In this document: positions 7,747-20,914 of the stretch, in pieces
Numbering within the stretch: the first letter of the stretch is position 1
Layout: each line of letters opens with the position of its first letter
Source: Prosopocoilus inquinatus
Lineage: Eukaryota; Arthropoda; Insecta; Coleoptera; Lucanidae
Reading direction: 5' to 3'
Assembly: GCA_036172665.1 (NCBI GenBank)
Contig: CM069871.1
Coordinates: forward strand, 62,990,713 to 63,054,712
Length of the DNA: 64,000 bases
Notes under the pieces: model-generated
Database searches by the model: none
What the model was told of the DNA's origin: nothing
Seen by the model: the letters and a program-made list of their open reading frames with translations, nothing else
Position numbers and translations under genes: made by a program

Positions 7747-10700
7747 CTGGTCATCCAACGGAGGAAACAGCATCGTTCCATCTCTCTCCGTCTCTGAGTA
7801 ATAGCGATTTTTCTGAAAGAAATTGGCGGAGGCGCCGGGTATGAATTTAAACAAGCATTATCTCCGGAACGGTTGGAGTTAGGAAGACGCGGTTTTCAGT
7901 GCTGCGTAGCATTCGGCCAGCTGCATAATACAGATGCAGTTTCGACCTTCACACTCGATTGGAAAAGAAGTTTTCGCTTTGGAAAAATTGCTGTTTGTGG
8001 GGGAATTAAACGTTTCCCTCTCAGGGAATGACGTTCTCCACTGGTCATCCAACGGAGAAAACAGCATCGTTCCATCTCTCTCCGTCTCTGAGTAATCGCG
8101 ATTTTTCTGAAAAAAATTGGCGGAGGCGCCGGGTATGAAATTAAACAAGCAATATCTCCGGAACGGTTGGAGTTAGGAAGATGCGGTTTTCACTGCTGCG
8201 TAGCATTCGGCCAGCTGCATCATACAGATGCAGTTTCGACCTTCACACTCGATTGGAAAAGAAGTTTTCGCTTTGGAAAAATTGCTGTTTGTGGGGGAAT
8301 TAAACGTTTCCCTCTCAGGGGAATGACGTTCTCCACTGGTCATCCAACGGAGGAAACAGCATCGTTCCATCTCTCTCCGTCTCTGAGTAATCGCGATTTT
8401 TCTGAAAAAAATTGGCGGAGGCGCCGGGTATGAAATTAAACAAGCAATATCTCCGGAACGGTTGGAGTTAGGAAGATGCGGTTTTCACTGCTGCGTAGCA
8501 TTCGGCCAGCTGCATGATACGGATGCAGTTTCGACCTTCACACTCGATTGGAAAAGAAGTTTTCGCTTTGGAAAAATTGCTGTTTGTGGGGGAATTAAAC
8601 GTTTCCCTCTCAGGGGAATGACGTTCTCCACTGGTCATCCAACGGAGAAAACAGCATCGTTCCATCTCTCTCCGTCTCTGAGTAATCGCGATTTTTCTGA
8701 AAAAAATTGGCGGAGGCGCCGGGTATGAAATTAAATAAGCAATATCTCCGGAACGGTTGGAGTTAGGAAGATGCGGTTTTCACTGCTGCGTAGCATTCGG
8801 CCAGCTGCATAATACAGATACAGTTTCGACCTTCACACTCGATTGGAAAAGAAGTTTTCGCTTTGGAAAAATTGCTGTTTGTGGGGGAATTAAACGTTTC
8901 CCTCTCAAGGGAATGACGTTCTCCACTGGTCATCCAACGGAGGAAACAGCATCGTTCCATCTCTCTCCGTCTCTGAGTAATCGCGATTTTTCTGAAAAGA
9001 ATTGGCGGAGGCGCCGGGTATGAAATTAAACAAGCAATATCTCCGGAACGGTTGGAGTTAGGAAGACGCGGTTTTCACTGCTGCGTAGCATTCGGCCAGC
9101 TGCATAATACAGATGCAGTTTCGACCTTCACACTCGATTGGAAAAGAAGTTTTCGCTTTGGAAAAATTGCTGTTTGTGGGGGAATTAAACGTTTCCCTCT
9201 CAGGGGAATGACGTTCTCCACTGGTCATCCAACGGAGGAAACAGCATCGTTCCATCTCTCTCCGTCTCTGAGTAATAGCGATTTTTCTGAAAGAAATTGG
9301 CGGAGGCGCCGGGTATGAATTTAAACAAGCATTATCTCCGGAACGGTTGGAGTTAGGAAGACGCGGTTTTCACTGCTGCGTAGCATTCGGCGAGCTGCAT
9401 AATACAGATGCAGTTTCGACCTTCACACTCGATTGGAAAAGAAGTTTTCGCTTTGGAAAAATTGCTGTTTGTGGGGAAATTAAACGTTTCCCTCTCAGGG
9501 GAATGACGTTCTCCACTGGTCATCCAACGGAGAAAACAGCATCGTTCCATCTCTCTCCGTCTCTGAGTAATCGCGATTTTTCTGAAAAAAATTGGCGGAG
9601 GCGCCGGGTATGAAATTAAACAAGCAATATCTCCGGAACGGTTGGAGTTGGGAAGATGCGGTTTTCACTGCTGCGTAGCATTCGGCCAGCTGCATAATAC
9701 AGATGCAGTTTCGACCTTCACACTCGATTGGAAAAGAAGTTTTCGCTTTGGAAAAATTGCTGTTTGTGGGGGAATTAAACGTTTCCCTCTCAGGGGAATG
9801 ACGTTCTCCACTGGTCATCCAACGGAGGAAACAGCATCGTTCCATCTCTCTCCGTCTCTGAGTAATCGCGATTTTTCTGAAAAAAATTGGCGGAGGCGCC
9901 GGGTATGAAATTAAACAAGCAATATCTCCGGAACGGTTGGAGTTAGGAAGATGCGGTTTTCACTGCTGCGTAGCATTCGGCCAGCTGCATAATACAGATG
10001 CAGTTTCGACCTTCACACTCGATTGGAAAAGAAGTTTTCGCTTTGGAAAAGTTGCTGTTTCTGGGGGAATTAAACGTTTCCCTCTCAGGGGAATGACGTT
10101 CTCCACTGGTCATCCAACGGAGAAAACAGCATCGTTTCATCTCTCTCCGTCTCTGAGTAATCGCGATTTTTCTGAAAAAAATTGGCGGAGGCGCCGGGTA
10201 TGAATTTAAACAAGCAATATCTCCGGAACGGTTGGAGTTAGGAAGATGCGGTTTTCACTGCTGCGTAGCATTCGGCCAGCTGCATAATACAGATGCAGTT
10301 TCGACCTTCACACTCGATTGGAAAAGAAGTTTTCGCTTTGGAAAAATTGCTGTTTGTGGAGGAATTAAACGTTTCCCTCTCAGGAGAATGACGTTTTTCC
10401 ACTGGTCATCCAGCGGAGAAAACAGCATCGTTCTATCTCTCTCCGTCTCTGAGTTATCCCGATTTTTCTGAAGGAAATTGGCGGAGGCGCCGGGTATGAA
10501 TTTAAACAAGCATTATCTCAGGAACGGTTGGAGTTAGGAAGATGCGGTTTTCACTGCTGCGTAGCATTCGGCAAGCTGCATAATACAGATTCAGTTTCGA
10601 CCTTCACACTCGATTGGAAAAGAAGTTTTCGCTTTGGAAAAATTGCTGTTTGTGGGGGAATTAAACGTTTCCCTCTCAGGGGAATGACGTTCTCCACTGG

Positions 10701-11427
10701 TCATCCAACGGAGGAAACAGCATCGTTCCATCTCTCTCCGTCTCTGAGTAATAGCGATTTTTCTGAAAGAAATTGGCGGAGGCGCCGGGTATGAATTTAA
10801 ACAAGCATTATCTCCGGAACGGTTGGAGTTAGGAAGATGCGGTTTTCACTGCTGCGTAGCATTCGGCCAGCTGCATAATACAGATGCAGTTTCGACCTTC
10901 ACACTCGATTGGAAAGGAAGTTTTCGCTTTGGAAAAATTGCTGTTTGTGGGGGAATTAAACGTTTCCCTCTCAGGGGAATGACGTTCTCCACTGGTCATC
11001 CAACGGAGGAAACAGCATCGTTCCATCTCTCTCCGTCTCTGAGTAATAGCGATTTTTCTGAAAGAAATTGGCGGAGGCGCCGGGTATGAATTTAAACAAG
11101 CATTATCTCCGGAACGGTTGGAGTTAGGAAGACGCGGTTTTCACCGCTGCGTAGCATTCGGCCAGCTGCATAATACAGATGCAGTTTCGACCTTCACACT
11201 CGATTGGAAAAGAAGTTTTCGCTTTGGAAAAATTGCTGTTTGTGGGGGAATTAAACGTTTCCCTCTCAGGGGAATGACGTTCTCCACTGGTCATCCAACG
11301 GAGAAAACAGCATCGTTCCATCTCTCTCCGTCTCTGAGTTATCCCGATTTTTCTGAAGGAAATTGGCGGAGGCGCCGGGTATGAATTTAAACAAGCATTA
11401 TCTCCGGAACGGTTGGAGTTAGGAAGA
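7747..11427 (+). repeat. Segmental copy A2 (partner 1-3681)
   Basis: Second copy of the block described at the window start, with the same order of subfamilies and the same rare variants (aaattaaataagc at the end of 8462, ctcaagggaatg in 8757, gttgctgtttctg in 9937, cttactc-free joins throughout). Beyond 11427 this copy continues into ordinary units, whereas the first copy runs into cassette 1. This makes the breakpoint visible. Confidence 0.9.
7873..8166 (+). repeat. 294-bp unit, partner of the unit at 127
   Basis: It carries the same G loss and cagtgctg variant as 127-420. It is retained in the segmental copy, so the duplication is younger than the indel. Confidence 0.9.
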
Positions 11428-13153
11428 TGCGGTTTTCACTGCTGCGTAGCATTCGGCAAGCTGCATAATACAGATGCAGTTTCGAAATTCACACTCGATT
11501 GGAAAAGAAGTTTTCGCTTTGGAAAAATTGCTATTTGTGGGGGAATTAAACGTTTCCCTCTCAGGGGAATTACGTTCTCCACTGGTCATCCAACGGAGGA
11601 AACAGCATCGTTCCATCTCTCTCCGTCTCTGAGTAATAGCGATTTTTCTGAAAGAAATTGGCGGAGGCGCCGGGTATGAATTTAAACAAGCATTATCTCC
11701 GGAACGGTTGGAGTTAGGAAGATGCGGTTTTCACTGCTGCGTAGCATTCGGCCAGCTGCATAATACAGATGCAGTTTCGACCTTCACACTCGATTGGAAA
11801 GGAAGTTTTCGCTTTGGAAAAATTGCTGTTTGTGGGGGAATTAAACGTTTCCCTCTCAGGGGAATGACGTTCTCCACTGGTCATCCAACGGAGGAAACAG
11901 CATCGTTCCATCTCTCTCCGTCTCTGAGTAATAGCGATTTTTCTGAAAGAAATTGGCGGAGGCGCCGGGTATGAATTTAAACAAGCATTATCTCCGGAAC
12001 GGTTGGAGTTAGGAAGACGCGGTTTTCACTGCTGCGTAGCATTCGGCCAGCTGCATAATACAGATGCAGTTTCGACCTTCACACTCGATTGGAAAAGAAG
12101 TTTTCGCTTTGGAAAAATTGCTGTTTGTGGGGGAATTAAACGTTTCCCTCTCAGGGGAATGACGTTCTCCACTGGTCATCCAACGGAGAAAACAGCATCG
12201 TTCTATCTCTCTCCGTCTCTGAGTAATAGCGATTTTTCTGAAAGAAATTGGCGGAGGCGCCGGGTATGAATTTAAACAAGCATTATCTCCGGAACGGTTG
12301 GAGTTAGGAAGACGCGGTTTTCACTGCTGCGTAGCATTCGGCTAGCTGCATAATACAGATGCAGTTTCGACCTTCACACTCGATTGGAAAAGAAGTTTTC
12401 GCTTTGGAAAAATTGCTGTTTTTGGGGGAATTAGACGTTTCCCTCTCAGGGGAATGACGTTCTCCACTGGTCATCCAACGGAGAAAACAGCATCGTTCCA
12501 TCTCTCTCCGTCTCTGAGTAATCGCGATATTTCTGAAAGAAATTGGCGGAGGCGCCGGGTATGAATTTAAACAAGCATTATTTCCGGAACGGTTGGAGTT
12601 AGGAAGATGCGGTTTTCACTGCTGCGTAGCATTCGGCCAGCTGCATAATACAGATGCAGTTTCGACCTTCACACTCGATTGGAAAAGAAGTTTTCGCTTT
12701 GGAAAAATTGCTGTTTGTGGGGGAATTAAACGTTTCCCTCTCAGGGGAATGACGTTCTCCACTGGTCATCCAACGGAGGAAACAGCATCGTTCTATCTCT
12801 CTCCGTCTATGAGTAATAGCGATTTTTCTGAAAGAAATTGGCGGAGGCGCCGGGTATGAATTTAAACAAGCATTATCTCCGGAACGGTTGGAGTTAGGAA
12901 GACGCGGTTTTCACTGCTGCGTAGCATTCGGCCAGCTGCATAATACAGATGCAGTTTCGACCTTCACACTCGATAGGAAAAGAAGTTTTCGCTTTGGATA
13001 AATTGCTGTTTGTGGGGGAATTAAACGTTTCCCTCTCAGGAGAATGACGTTCTCCACTGGTCATCCAACGGAGAAAACAGCATCGTTCTATCTCTCTCTG
13101 TCTATGAATAATCGCGATTTTACTGAAAGAAATTGGCGGAGGCGCCGGGTATG

Positions 13154-13183
13154 AATTTAAACAAGATATTGCTTGTTTAAATT
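13154..13183. repeat. Inverted repeat at cassette 3 left junction
   Basis: Same 12-bp perfect arms and atattg loop as in cassette 1. Confidence 0.92.
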
Positions 13184-13187
13184 TTTG

Positions 13188-13451
13188 CACGAACACTCGC
13201 ATGAGCACTCGCACGAACATTCGCACGAGCACTCGCACGAGCACTCTTACGAGCATTCGCACGAGAACTCGCACGAGCACTCACACGAACATTCGCACGA
13301 GCACTTGCACGAACATTCTCACGAGCACTTGCACGAACACCCGCGCGAGCAATCGCACGAGCACTCGCATGAGCACTCGCACGAGCAATCGCATGAACAT
13401 TCGCACGAGCACTCGCACGAGCACGAGCACTGGCACAAACATTCGCACGAG
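13188..13451 (+). repeat. Cassette 3: 12-bp minisatellite, 264 bp
   Basis: It shares the interruption order of cassettes 1 and 2, with gcgcgagcaatcg in place of gcgcgagcactcg. Cassette 4 has the same change, so these two form a pair. Confidence 0.95.
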
Positions 13452-15763
13452 CTGCATAATACAGATGCAGTTTCGCTCTTCACACTCGATAGGAAAAGAA
13501 GTTTTCGCTTTGGAAAAATTGCTGTTTGTGGGGGAATTAAACGTTTCCCTCTCAGGAGAATGACGTTCTCCACTGGTCATCCAGCGGAGAAAACAGCATC
13601 GTTCCATCTCTCTCCGTCTCTGAGTAATCGCGATTTTTCTGAAAAAAATTGGCGGAGGCGCCGGGTATGAATTTAAACAAGCATTATCTCCGGAACGGTT
13701 GGAGTTAGGAAGACGCGGTTTTCACTGCTGCGTAGCATTCGGCGAGCTGCATAATACAGATGCAGTTTCGACCTTCACACTCGATTGGAAAAGAAGTTTT
13801 CGCTTTGGAAAAATTGCTGTTTGTGGGGGAATTAAACGTTTCCCTCTCAGGGGAATGACGTTCTCCACTGGTCATCCAACGGAGGAAACAGCATCGTTCC
13901 ATCTCTCTCCGTCTCTGAGTAATCGCGATTTTTCTGAAAAAAATTGGCGGAGGCGCCGGGTATGAAATTAAACAAGCAATATCTCCGGAACGGTTGGAGT
14001 TAGGAAGATGCGGTTTTCACTGCTGCGTAGCATTCGGCCAGCTGCATAATACAGATGCAGTTTCGACCTTCACACTCGATTGGAAAAGAAGTTTTCGCTT
14101 TGGAAAAATTGCTGTTTGTGGGGGAATTAAACGTTTCCCTCTCAGGGGAATGACGTTCTCCACTGGTCATCCAACGGAGGAAACAGCATCGTTCGATCTC
14201 TCTCCGTCTCTGAGTAATAGCGATTTTTCTGAAAGAAATTGGCGGAGGCGCCGGGTATGAATTTAAACAAGCATTATCTCCGGAACGGTTGGAGTTAGGA
14301 AGACGCGGTTTTCACTGCTGCGTAGCATTCGGCCAGCTGCATAATACAGATGCAGTTTCGACCTTCACACTCGATTGGAAAAGAAGTTTTCGCTTTGGAA
14401 AAATTGCTGTTTGTGGGGGAATTAAACGTTTCCCTCTCAGGGGAATGACGTTCTCCACTGGTCATCCAACGGAGAAAACAGCATCGTTCCATCTCTCTCC
14501 GTCTCTGAGTAATCGCGATTTTTCTGAAAGAAATTGGCGGAGGCGCCGGGTATGAATTTAAACAAGCATTATCTCCGAAACGGTTGGAGTTAGGAAGATG
14601 CGGTTTTCACTGCTGCGTAGCATTCGGCCAGCTGCATAATACAGATGCAGTTTCGACCTTCACACTCGATTGGAAAAGAAGTTTTCGCTTTGGAAAAATT
14701 GCTGTTTGTGGGGGATTTAAGCGTTTCCCTCTCAGGGGAATGACGTTCTCCACTGGTCATCCAACGGAGAAAACAGCATCGTTCCATCTCTCTCCGTCTC
14801 TGAGTAATCGCGATTTTTCTGAAAGAAATTGGCGGAGGCGCCGGGTATGAATTTAAACAAGCATTATCTCCGGAACGGTTGGAGTTAGGAAGATGCGGTT
14901 TTCACTGCTGCGTAGCATTCGGCCAGCTGCATAATACAGATGCAGTTTCGACCTTCACACTCGATTGGAAAAGAAGTTTTCGCTTTGGAAAAATTGCTGT
15001 TTGTGGGGGAATTAAACGTTTCCCTCTCAGGGGAATGACGTTCTCCACTGGTCATCCAACGGAGGAAACAGCATCGTTCCATCTCTCTCCGTCTCTGAGT
15101 AATCGCGATTTTTCTGAAAAAAATTGGCGGAGGCGCCGGGTATGAATTTAAACAAGCAATATCTCCGGAACGGTTGGAGTTAGGAAGATGCGGTTTTCAC
15201 TGCTGCGTAGCATTCGGCCAGCTGCATAATACAGATGCAGTTTCGACCTTCACACTCGATTGGAAAAGAAGTTTTCGCTTTGGAAAAATTGCTGTTTGTG
15301 GGGGAATTAAACGTTTCCCTCTCAGGGGAATGACGTTCTCCACTGGTCATCCAACGGAGGAAACAGCATCGTTCTATCTCTCTCCGTCTCTGAGTAATAG
15401 CGATTTTTCTGAAAGAAATTGGCGGAGGCGCCGGGTATGAATTTAAACAAGCATTATCTCCGGAACGGTTGGAGTTAGGAAGACGCGGTTTTCACTGCTG
15501 CGTAGCATTCGGCCAGCTGCATAATACAGATGCAGTTTCGACCTTCACACTCGATTGGAAAAGAAGTTCTCGCTTTGGAAAAATTGCTGTTTGTGGGGGA
15601 ATTAAGCGTTTCCCTCTCAGGGGAATGACGTTCTCCACTGGTCATCCAACGGAGAAAACAGCATCGTTCCATCTCTCTCCGTCTCTGAGTAATCGCGATT
15701 TTTCTGAAAGAAATTGGCGGAGGCGCCGGGTATGAATTTAAACAAGCATTATCTCCGGAACGG

Positions 15764-16942
15764 TTGGAGTTAGGAAGATGCGGTTTTCACTGCTGCGTAG
15801 CATTCGGCCAGCTGCATAATACAGATGCAGTTTCGACCTTCACACTCGATTGGAAAAGAAGTTTTCGCTTTGGAAAAATTGCTGTTTGTGGGGGAATTAA
15901 ACGTTTCCCTCTCAGGGGAATGACGTTCTCCACTGGTCATCCAACGGAGGAAACAGCATCGTTCCATCTCTCTCCGTCTCTGAGTAATAGCGATTTTTCT
16001 GAAAAAAATTGGCGGAGGCGCCGGGTATGAAATTAAACAAGCAATTTCTCCGGAACGGTTGGAGTTAGGAAGATGCGGTTTTCACTGCTGCGTAGCATTC
16101 GGCCAGCTGCATAATACAGATGCAGTTTCGACCTTCACACTCGATTGGAAAAGAAGTTTTCGCTTTGGAAAAATTGCTGTTTGTGGGGGAATTAAACGTT
16201 TCCCTCTCAGGGGAATGACGTTCTCCACTGGTCATCCAACGGAGGAAACAGCATCGTTCCATCTCTCTCCGTCTCTGAGTAATAGCGATTTTTCTGAAAA
16301 AAATTTGCGGAGGCGCCGGGTATGAAATTAAACAAGCAATATCTCCGGAACGGTTGGAGTTGGGAAGATGCGGTTTTCACTGCTGCGTAGCATTCGGCCA
16401 GCTGCATGATACGGATGCAGTTTCGACCTTCACACTCGATTGGAAAAGAAGTTTTCGCTTTGGAAAAATTGCTGTTTGTGGGGGAATTAAACGTTTCCCT
16501 CTCAGGGGAATGACGTTCTCCACTGGTCATCCAACGGAGAAAACAGCATCGTTCCATCTCTCTCCGTCTCTGAGTAATCGCGATTTTTCTGAAAAAAATT
16601 GGCGGAGGCGCCGGGTATGAAATTAAACAAGCAATATCTCCGGAACGGTTGGAGTTAGGAAGATGCGGTTTTCACTGCTGCGTAGCATTCGGCCAGCTGC
16701 ATAATACAGATGCAGTTTCGACCTTCACACTCGATTGGAAAAGAAGTTTTCGCTTTGGAAAAATTGCTGTTTGTGGGGGATTAAACGTTTCCCTCTCAGG
16801 GGAATGACGTTCTCCACTGGTCATCCAACGGAGAAAACAGCATCGTTCCATCTCTCTCCGTCTCTGAGTAATCGCGATTTTTCTGAAAAAAATTGGCGGA
16901 GGCGCCGGGTATGAAATTAAATAAGCATTATCTCCGGAACGG
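15764..16942 (+). repeat. Four-unit higher-order repeat of 1179 bp, copy 1
   Basis: Units at 15764, 16059, 16354 and 16649 recur in the same order at 16943-18121. Diagnostic markers are gcaatttctcc before 16059, aaaaatttgcgg at the end of 16059, gttgggaag with catgatacgg in 16354, and a lost A (gtgggggatta) in 16649. The odd length of 1179 instead of 1180 comes from that lost A. Confidence 0.92.
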
Positions 16943-18121
16943 TTGGAGTTAGGAAGATGCGGTTTTCACTGCTGCGTAGCATTCGGCCAGCTGCATAATA
17001 CAGATGCAGTTTCGACCTTCACACTCGATTGGAAAAGAAGTTTTCGCTTTGGAAAAATTGCTGTTTGTGGGGGAATTAAACGTTTCCCTCTCAGGGGAAT
17101 GACGTTCTCCACTGGTCATCCAACGGAGGAAACAGCATCGTTCCATCTCTCTCCGTCTCTGAGTAATAGCGATTTTTCTGAAAAAAATTGGCGGAGGCGC
17201 CGGGTATGAAATTAAACAAGCAATTTCTCCGGAACGGTTGGAGTTAGGAAGATGCGGTTTTCACTGCTGCGTAGCATTCGGCCAGCTGCATAATACAGAT
17301 GCAGTTTCGACCTTCACACTCGATTGGAAAAGAAGTTTTCGCTTTGGAAAAATTGCTGTTTGTGGGGGAATTAAACGTTTCCCTCTCAGGGGAATGACGT
17401 TCTCCACTGGTCATCCAACGGAGGAAACAGCATCGTTCCATCTCTCTCCGTCTCTGAGTAATAGCGATTTTTCTGAAAAAAATTTGCGGAGGCGCCGGGT
17501 ATGAAATTAAACAAGCAATATCTCCGGAACGGTTGGAGTTGGGAAGATGCGGTTTTCACTGCTGCGTAGCATTCGGCCAGCTGCATGATACGGATGCAGT
17601 TTCGACCTTCACACTCGATTGGAAAAGAAGTTTTCGCTTTGGAAAAATTGCTGTTTGTGGGGGAATTAAACGTTTCCCTCTCAGGGGAATGACGTTCTCC
17701 ACTGGTCATCCAACGGAGAAAACAGCATCGTTCCATCTCTCTCCGTCTCTGAGTAATCGCGATTTTTCTGAAAAAAATTGGCGGAGGCGCCGGGTATGAA
17801 ATTAAACAAGCAATATCTCCGGAACGGTTGGAGTTAGGAAGATGCGGTTTTCACTGCTGCGTAGCATTCGGCCAGCTGCATAATACAGATGCAGTTTCGA
17901 CCTTCACACTCGATTGGAAAAGAAGTTTTCGCTTTGGAAAAATTGCTGTTTGTGGGGGATTAAACGTTTCCCTCTCAGGGGAATGACGTTCTCCACTGGT
18001 CATCCAACGGAGAAAACAGCATCGTTCCATCTCTCTCCGTCTCTGAGTAATCGCGATTTTTCTGAAAAAAATTGGCGGAGGCGCCGGGTATGAAATTAAA
18101 TAAGCAATATCTCCGGAACGG
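16943..18121 (+). repeat. Four-unit higher-order repeat of 1179 bp, copy 2
   Basis: Direct tandem copy of the preceding 1179 bp, including the 1-bp deletion in its fourth unit (17828-18121). One difference noticed is the join after the fourth unit, ataagcattat in copy 1 and ataagcaatat in copy 2. Confidence 0.92.
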
Positions 18122-19144
18122 TTGGAGTTAGGAAGATGCGGTTTTCACTGCTGCGTAGCATTCGGCCAGCTGCATAATACAGATGCAGTTTCGACCTTCA
18201 CACTCGATTGGAAAAGAAGTTTTCGCTTTGGAAAAATTGCTGTTTGTGGGGGAATTAAACGTTTCCCTCTCAGGGGAATGACGTTCTCCACTGGTCATCC
18301 AACGGAGGAAACAGCATCGTTCCATCTCTCTCCGTCTCTGAGTAATAGCGATTTTTCTGAAAGAAATTGGCGGAGGCGCCGGGTATGAATTTAAACAAGC
18401 ATTATCTCCGGAACGGTTGGAGTTAGGAAGATGCGGTTTTCACTGCTGCGTAGCATTCGGCCAGCTGCATAATACAGATGCAGTTTCGACCTTCACACTC
18501 GATTGGAAAAGAAGTTTTCGCTTTGGAAAAATTGCTGTTTGTCGGGGAATTAAACGTTTCCCTCTCAGGGGAATGACGTTCTCCACTGGTCATCCAACGG
18601 AGGAAACAGCATCGTTCTATCTCTCTCCGTCTCTGAGTAATCGCGATTTTTCTGAAAGAAATTTGCGGAGGCGCCGGGTATGAATTTAAACAAGCATTAT
18701 CTCCGGAACGGTTGGAGTTAGGAAGACGCGGTTTTCACTGCTGCGTAGCATTCTGCCAGCTGCATAATACAGATGCAGTTTCGACCTTCACACTCGATTG
18801 GAAAAGAAGTTTTCGCTTTGGAAAAATTGCTGTTTGTGGAGGAATTAAACGTTTCCCTCTCAGGAGAATGACGTTTTTCCACTGGTCATCCAGCGGAGAA
18901 AACAGCATCGTTCCATCTCTCTCCGTCTCTGAGTTATCCCGATTTTTCTGAAGGAAATTGGCGGAGGCGCCGGGTATGAATTTAAACAAGCATTATCTCC
19001 GGAACGGTTGGAGTTAGGAAGATGCGGTTTTCACTGCTGCGTAGCATTCGGCAAGCTGCATAATACAGATGCAGTTTCGACCTTCACACTCGATTGGAAA
19101 AGAAGTTTTCGCTTTGGAAAAATTGCTGTTTGTGGGGGAATTAA

Positions 19145-20029
19145 ACCTTTTCCTCTCAGGGGAATGACGTTCTCCACTGGTCATCCAACGGAGAAAACAG
19201 CATGGTTCTATCTCTCTCCGTCTCTGGGTAATCGTGAGTTTTCTGAAAAAGATTGGCGGAGGCGCCGGGTATGAATTTAAACAAGCATTATCTCCGGAAC
19301 GGTTGGAGTTAGGAAGACGCGGTTTTCACTGCTGCGTAGCATTCGGCCAGCTGCATAATACAGATGCAGTTTCGACCTTCACACTCGATTGGAAAAGAAG
19401 TTTTCGCTTTGGAAAAATTGCTGTTTGTGGAGGAATTAAACGTTTCCCTCTCAGGGGAATGACGTTCTCCACTGGTCATCCAACGGAGGAAACAGCATCG
19501 TTCCATCTCTCTCCGTCTCTGAGTAATCGCGATTTTTCTGAAAAAAATTGGCGGAGGCGCCGGGTATGAAATTAAACAAGCAATATCTCCGGAACGGTTG
19601 GAGTTAGGAAGATGCGGTTTTCACTGCTGCGTAGCATTCGGCCAGCTGCATAATACAGATGCAGTTTCGACCTTCACACTCGATTGGAAAGGAAGTTTTC
19701 GCTTTGGAAAAATTGCTGTTTGTGGGGGAATTAAACGTTTCCCTCTCAGGGGAATGACGTTCTCCACTGGTCATCCAACGGAGGAAACAGCATCGTTCCA
19801 TCTCTCTCCGTCTCTGAGTAATCGCGATTTTTCTGAAAAAAACTGGCGGAGGCGCCGGGTATGAAATTAAACAAGCAATATCTCCGGAACGGTTGGAGTT
19901 AGGAAGATGCGGTTTTCACTGCTGCGTAGCATTCGGCCAGCTGCATAATACAGATGCAGTTTCGACCTTCACACTCGATTAGAAAAGAAGTTTTCGCTTT
20001 GGAAAAATTGCTGTTTGTGGGGGAATTAA
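19145..20029 (+). repeat. Three-unit higher-order repeat of 885 bp, copy 1
   Basis: Three units starting within the aaacctttt region of the unit at 19008 repeat at offset 885. Shared rare markers are the aaacctttt/gcatggttc/gggtaatcgtgag half-unit, tgtggaggaatt in 19303/20188, and gaaaaaaactggcgg at the end of 19598/20483. The marker cgattagaaaag occurs in 19893, 20778 and again in 22253, so part of this pattern was copied a third time five units (1475 bp) further on. Confidence 0.88.
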
Positions 20030-20914
20030 ACCTTTTCCTCTCAGGGGAATGACGTTCTCCACTGGTCATCCAACGGAGAAAACAGCATGGTTCTATCTCT
20101 CTCCGTCTCTGGGTAATCGTGAGTTTTCTGAAAAAGATTGGCGGAGGCGCCGGGTATGAATTTAAACAAGCATTATCTCCGGAACGGTTGGAGTTAGGAA
20201 GACGCGGTTTTCACTGCTGCGTAGCATTCGGCCAGCTGCATAATACAGATGCAGTTTCGACCTTCACACTCGATTGGAAAAGAAGTTTTCGCTTTGGAAA
20301 AATTGCTGTTTGTGGAGGAATTAAACGTTTCCCTCTCAGGGGAATGACGTTCTCCACTGGTCATCCAACGGAGGAAACAGCATCGTTCCATCTCTCTCCG
20401 TCTCTGAGTAATCGCGATTTTTCTGAAAAAAATTGGCGGAGGCGCCGGGTATGAAATTAAACAAGCAATATCTCCGGAACGGTTGGAGTTAGGAAGATGC
20501 GGTTTTCACTGCTGCGTAGCATTCGGCCAGCTGCATAATACAGATGCAGTTTCGACCTTCACACTCGATTGGAAAGGAAGTTTTCGCTTTGGAAAAATTG
20601 CTGTTTGTGGGGGAATTAAACGTTTCCCTCTCAGGGGAATGACGTTCTCCACTGGTCATCCAACGGAGGAAACAGCATCGTTCCATCTCTCTCCGTCTCT
20701 GAGTAATCGCGATTTTTCTGAAAAAAACTGGCGGAGGCGCCGGGTATGAAATTAAACAAGCAATATCTCCGGAACGGTTGGAGTTAGGAAGATGCGGTTT
20801 TCACTGCTGCGTAGCATTCGGCCAGCTGCATAATACAGATGCAGTTTCGACCTTCACACTCGATTAGAAAAGAAGTTTTCGCTTTGGAAAAATTGCTGTT
20901 TGTGGGGGAATTAA
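20030..20914 (+). repeat. Three-unit higher-order repeat of 885 bp, copy 2
   Basis: Direct tandem copy of 19145-20029. After about 20914 the sequence returns to the common aaacgtttccc form, which marks the exchange point in the middle of a unit. Confidence 0.88.

Larger units (their letters stand above)
5512..13153 (+). repeat. Array segment 3: 26 units between cassettes 2 and 3
   Basis: Units start at 5512 (296 bp), 5808, 6103, 6398, 6693, 6988, 7283, 7578, 7873 (294 bp), 8167 and then every 295 bp to 10232 (296 bp), 10528 and on to 12888. The length arithmetic closes exactly with these three 1-bp variants. The part 7747-11427 repeats the start of the window, and 5486-7002 recurs near 22.8-24.3 kb. 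No gene or non-satellite sequence is seen. Confidence 0.93.
12874..13671 (+). repeat. Cassette block B1, apparently identical to 24305-25102
   Basis: About 798 bp covering the leading unit, hairpin, minisatellite and following satellite part match 24305-25102 at offset 11,431, and I noticed no difference. The flanks differ at once on both sides (gcattat against gcaatat on the left, gaattt against gaaatt on the right). The block therefore behaves as a discrete copied segment whose edges lie in the AT-rich joining region of the satellite. Confidence 0.87.
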
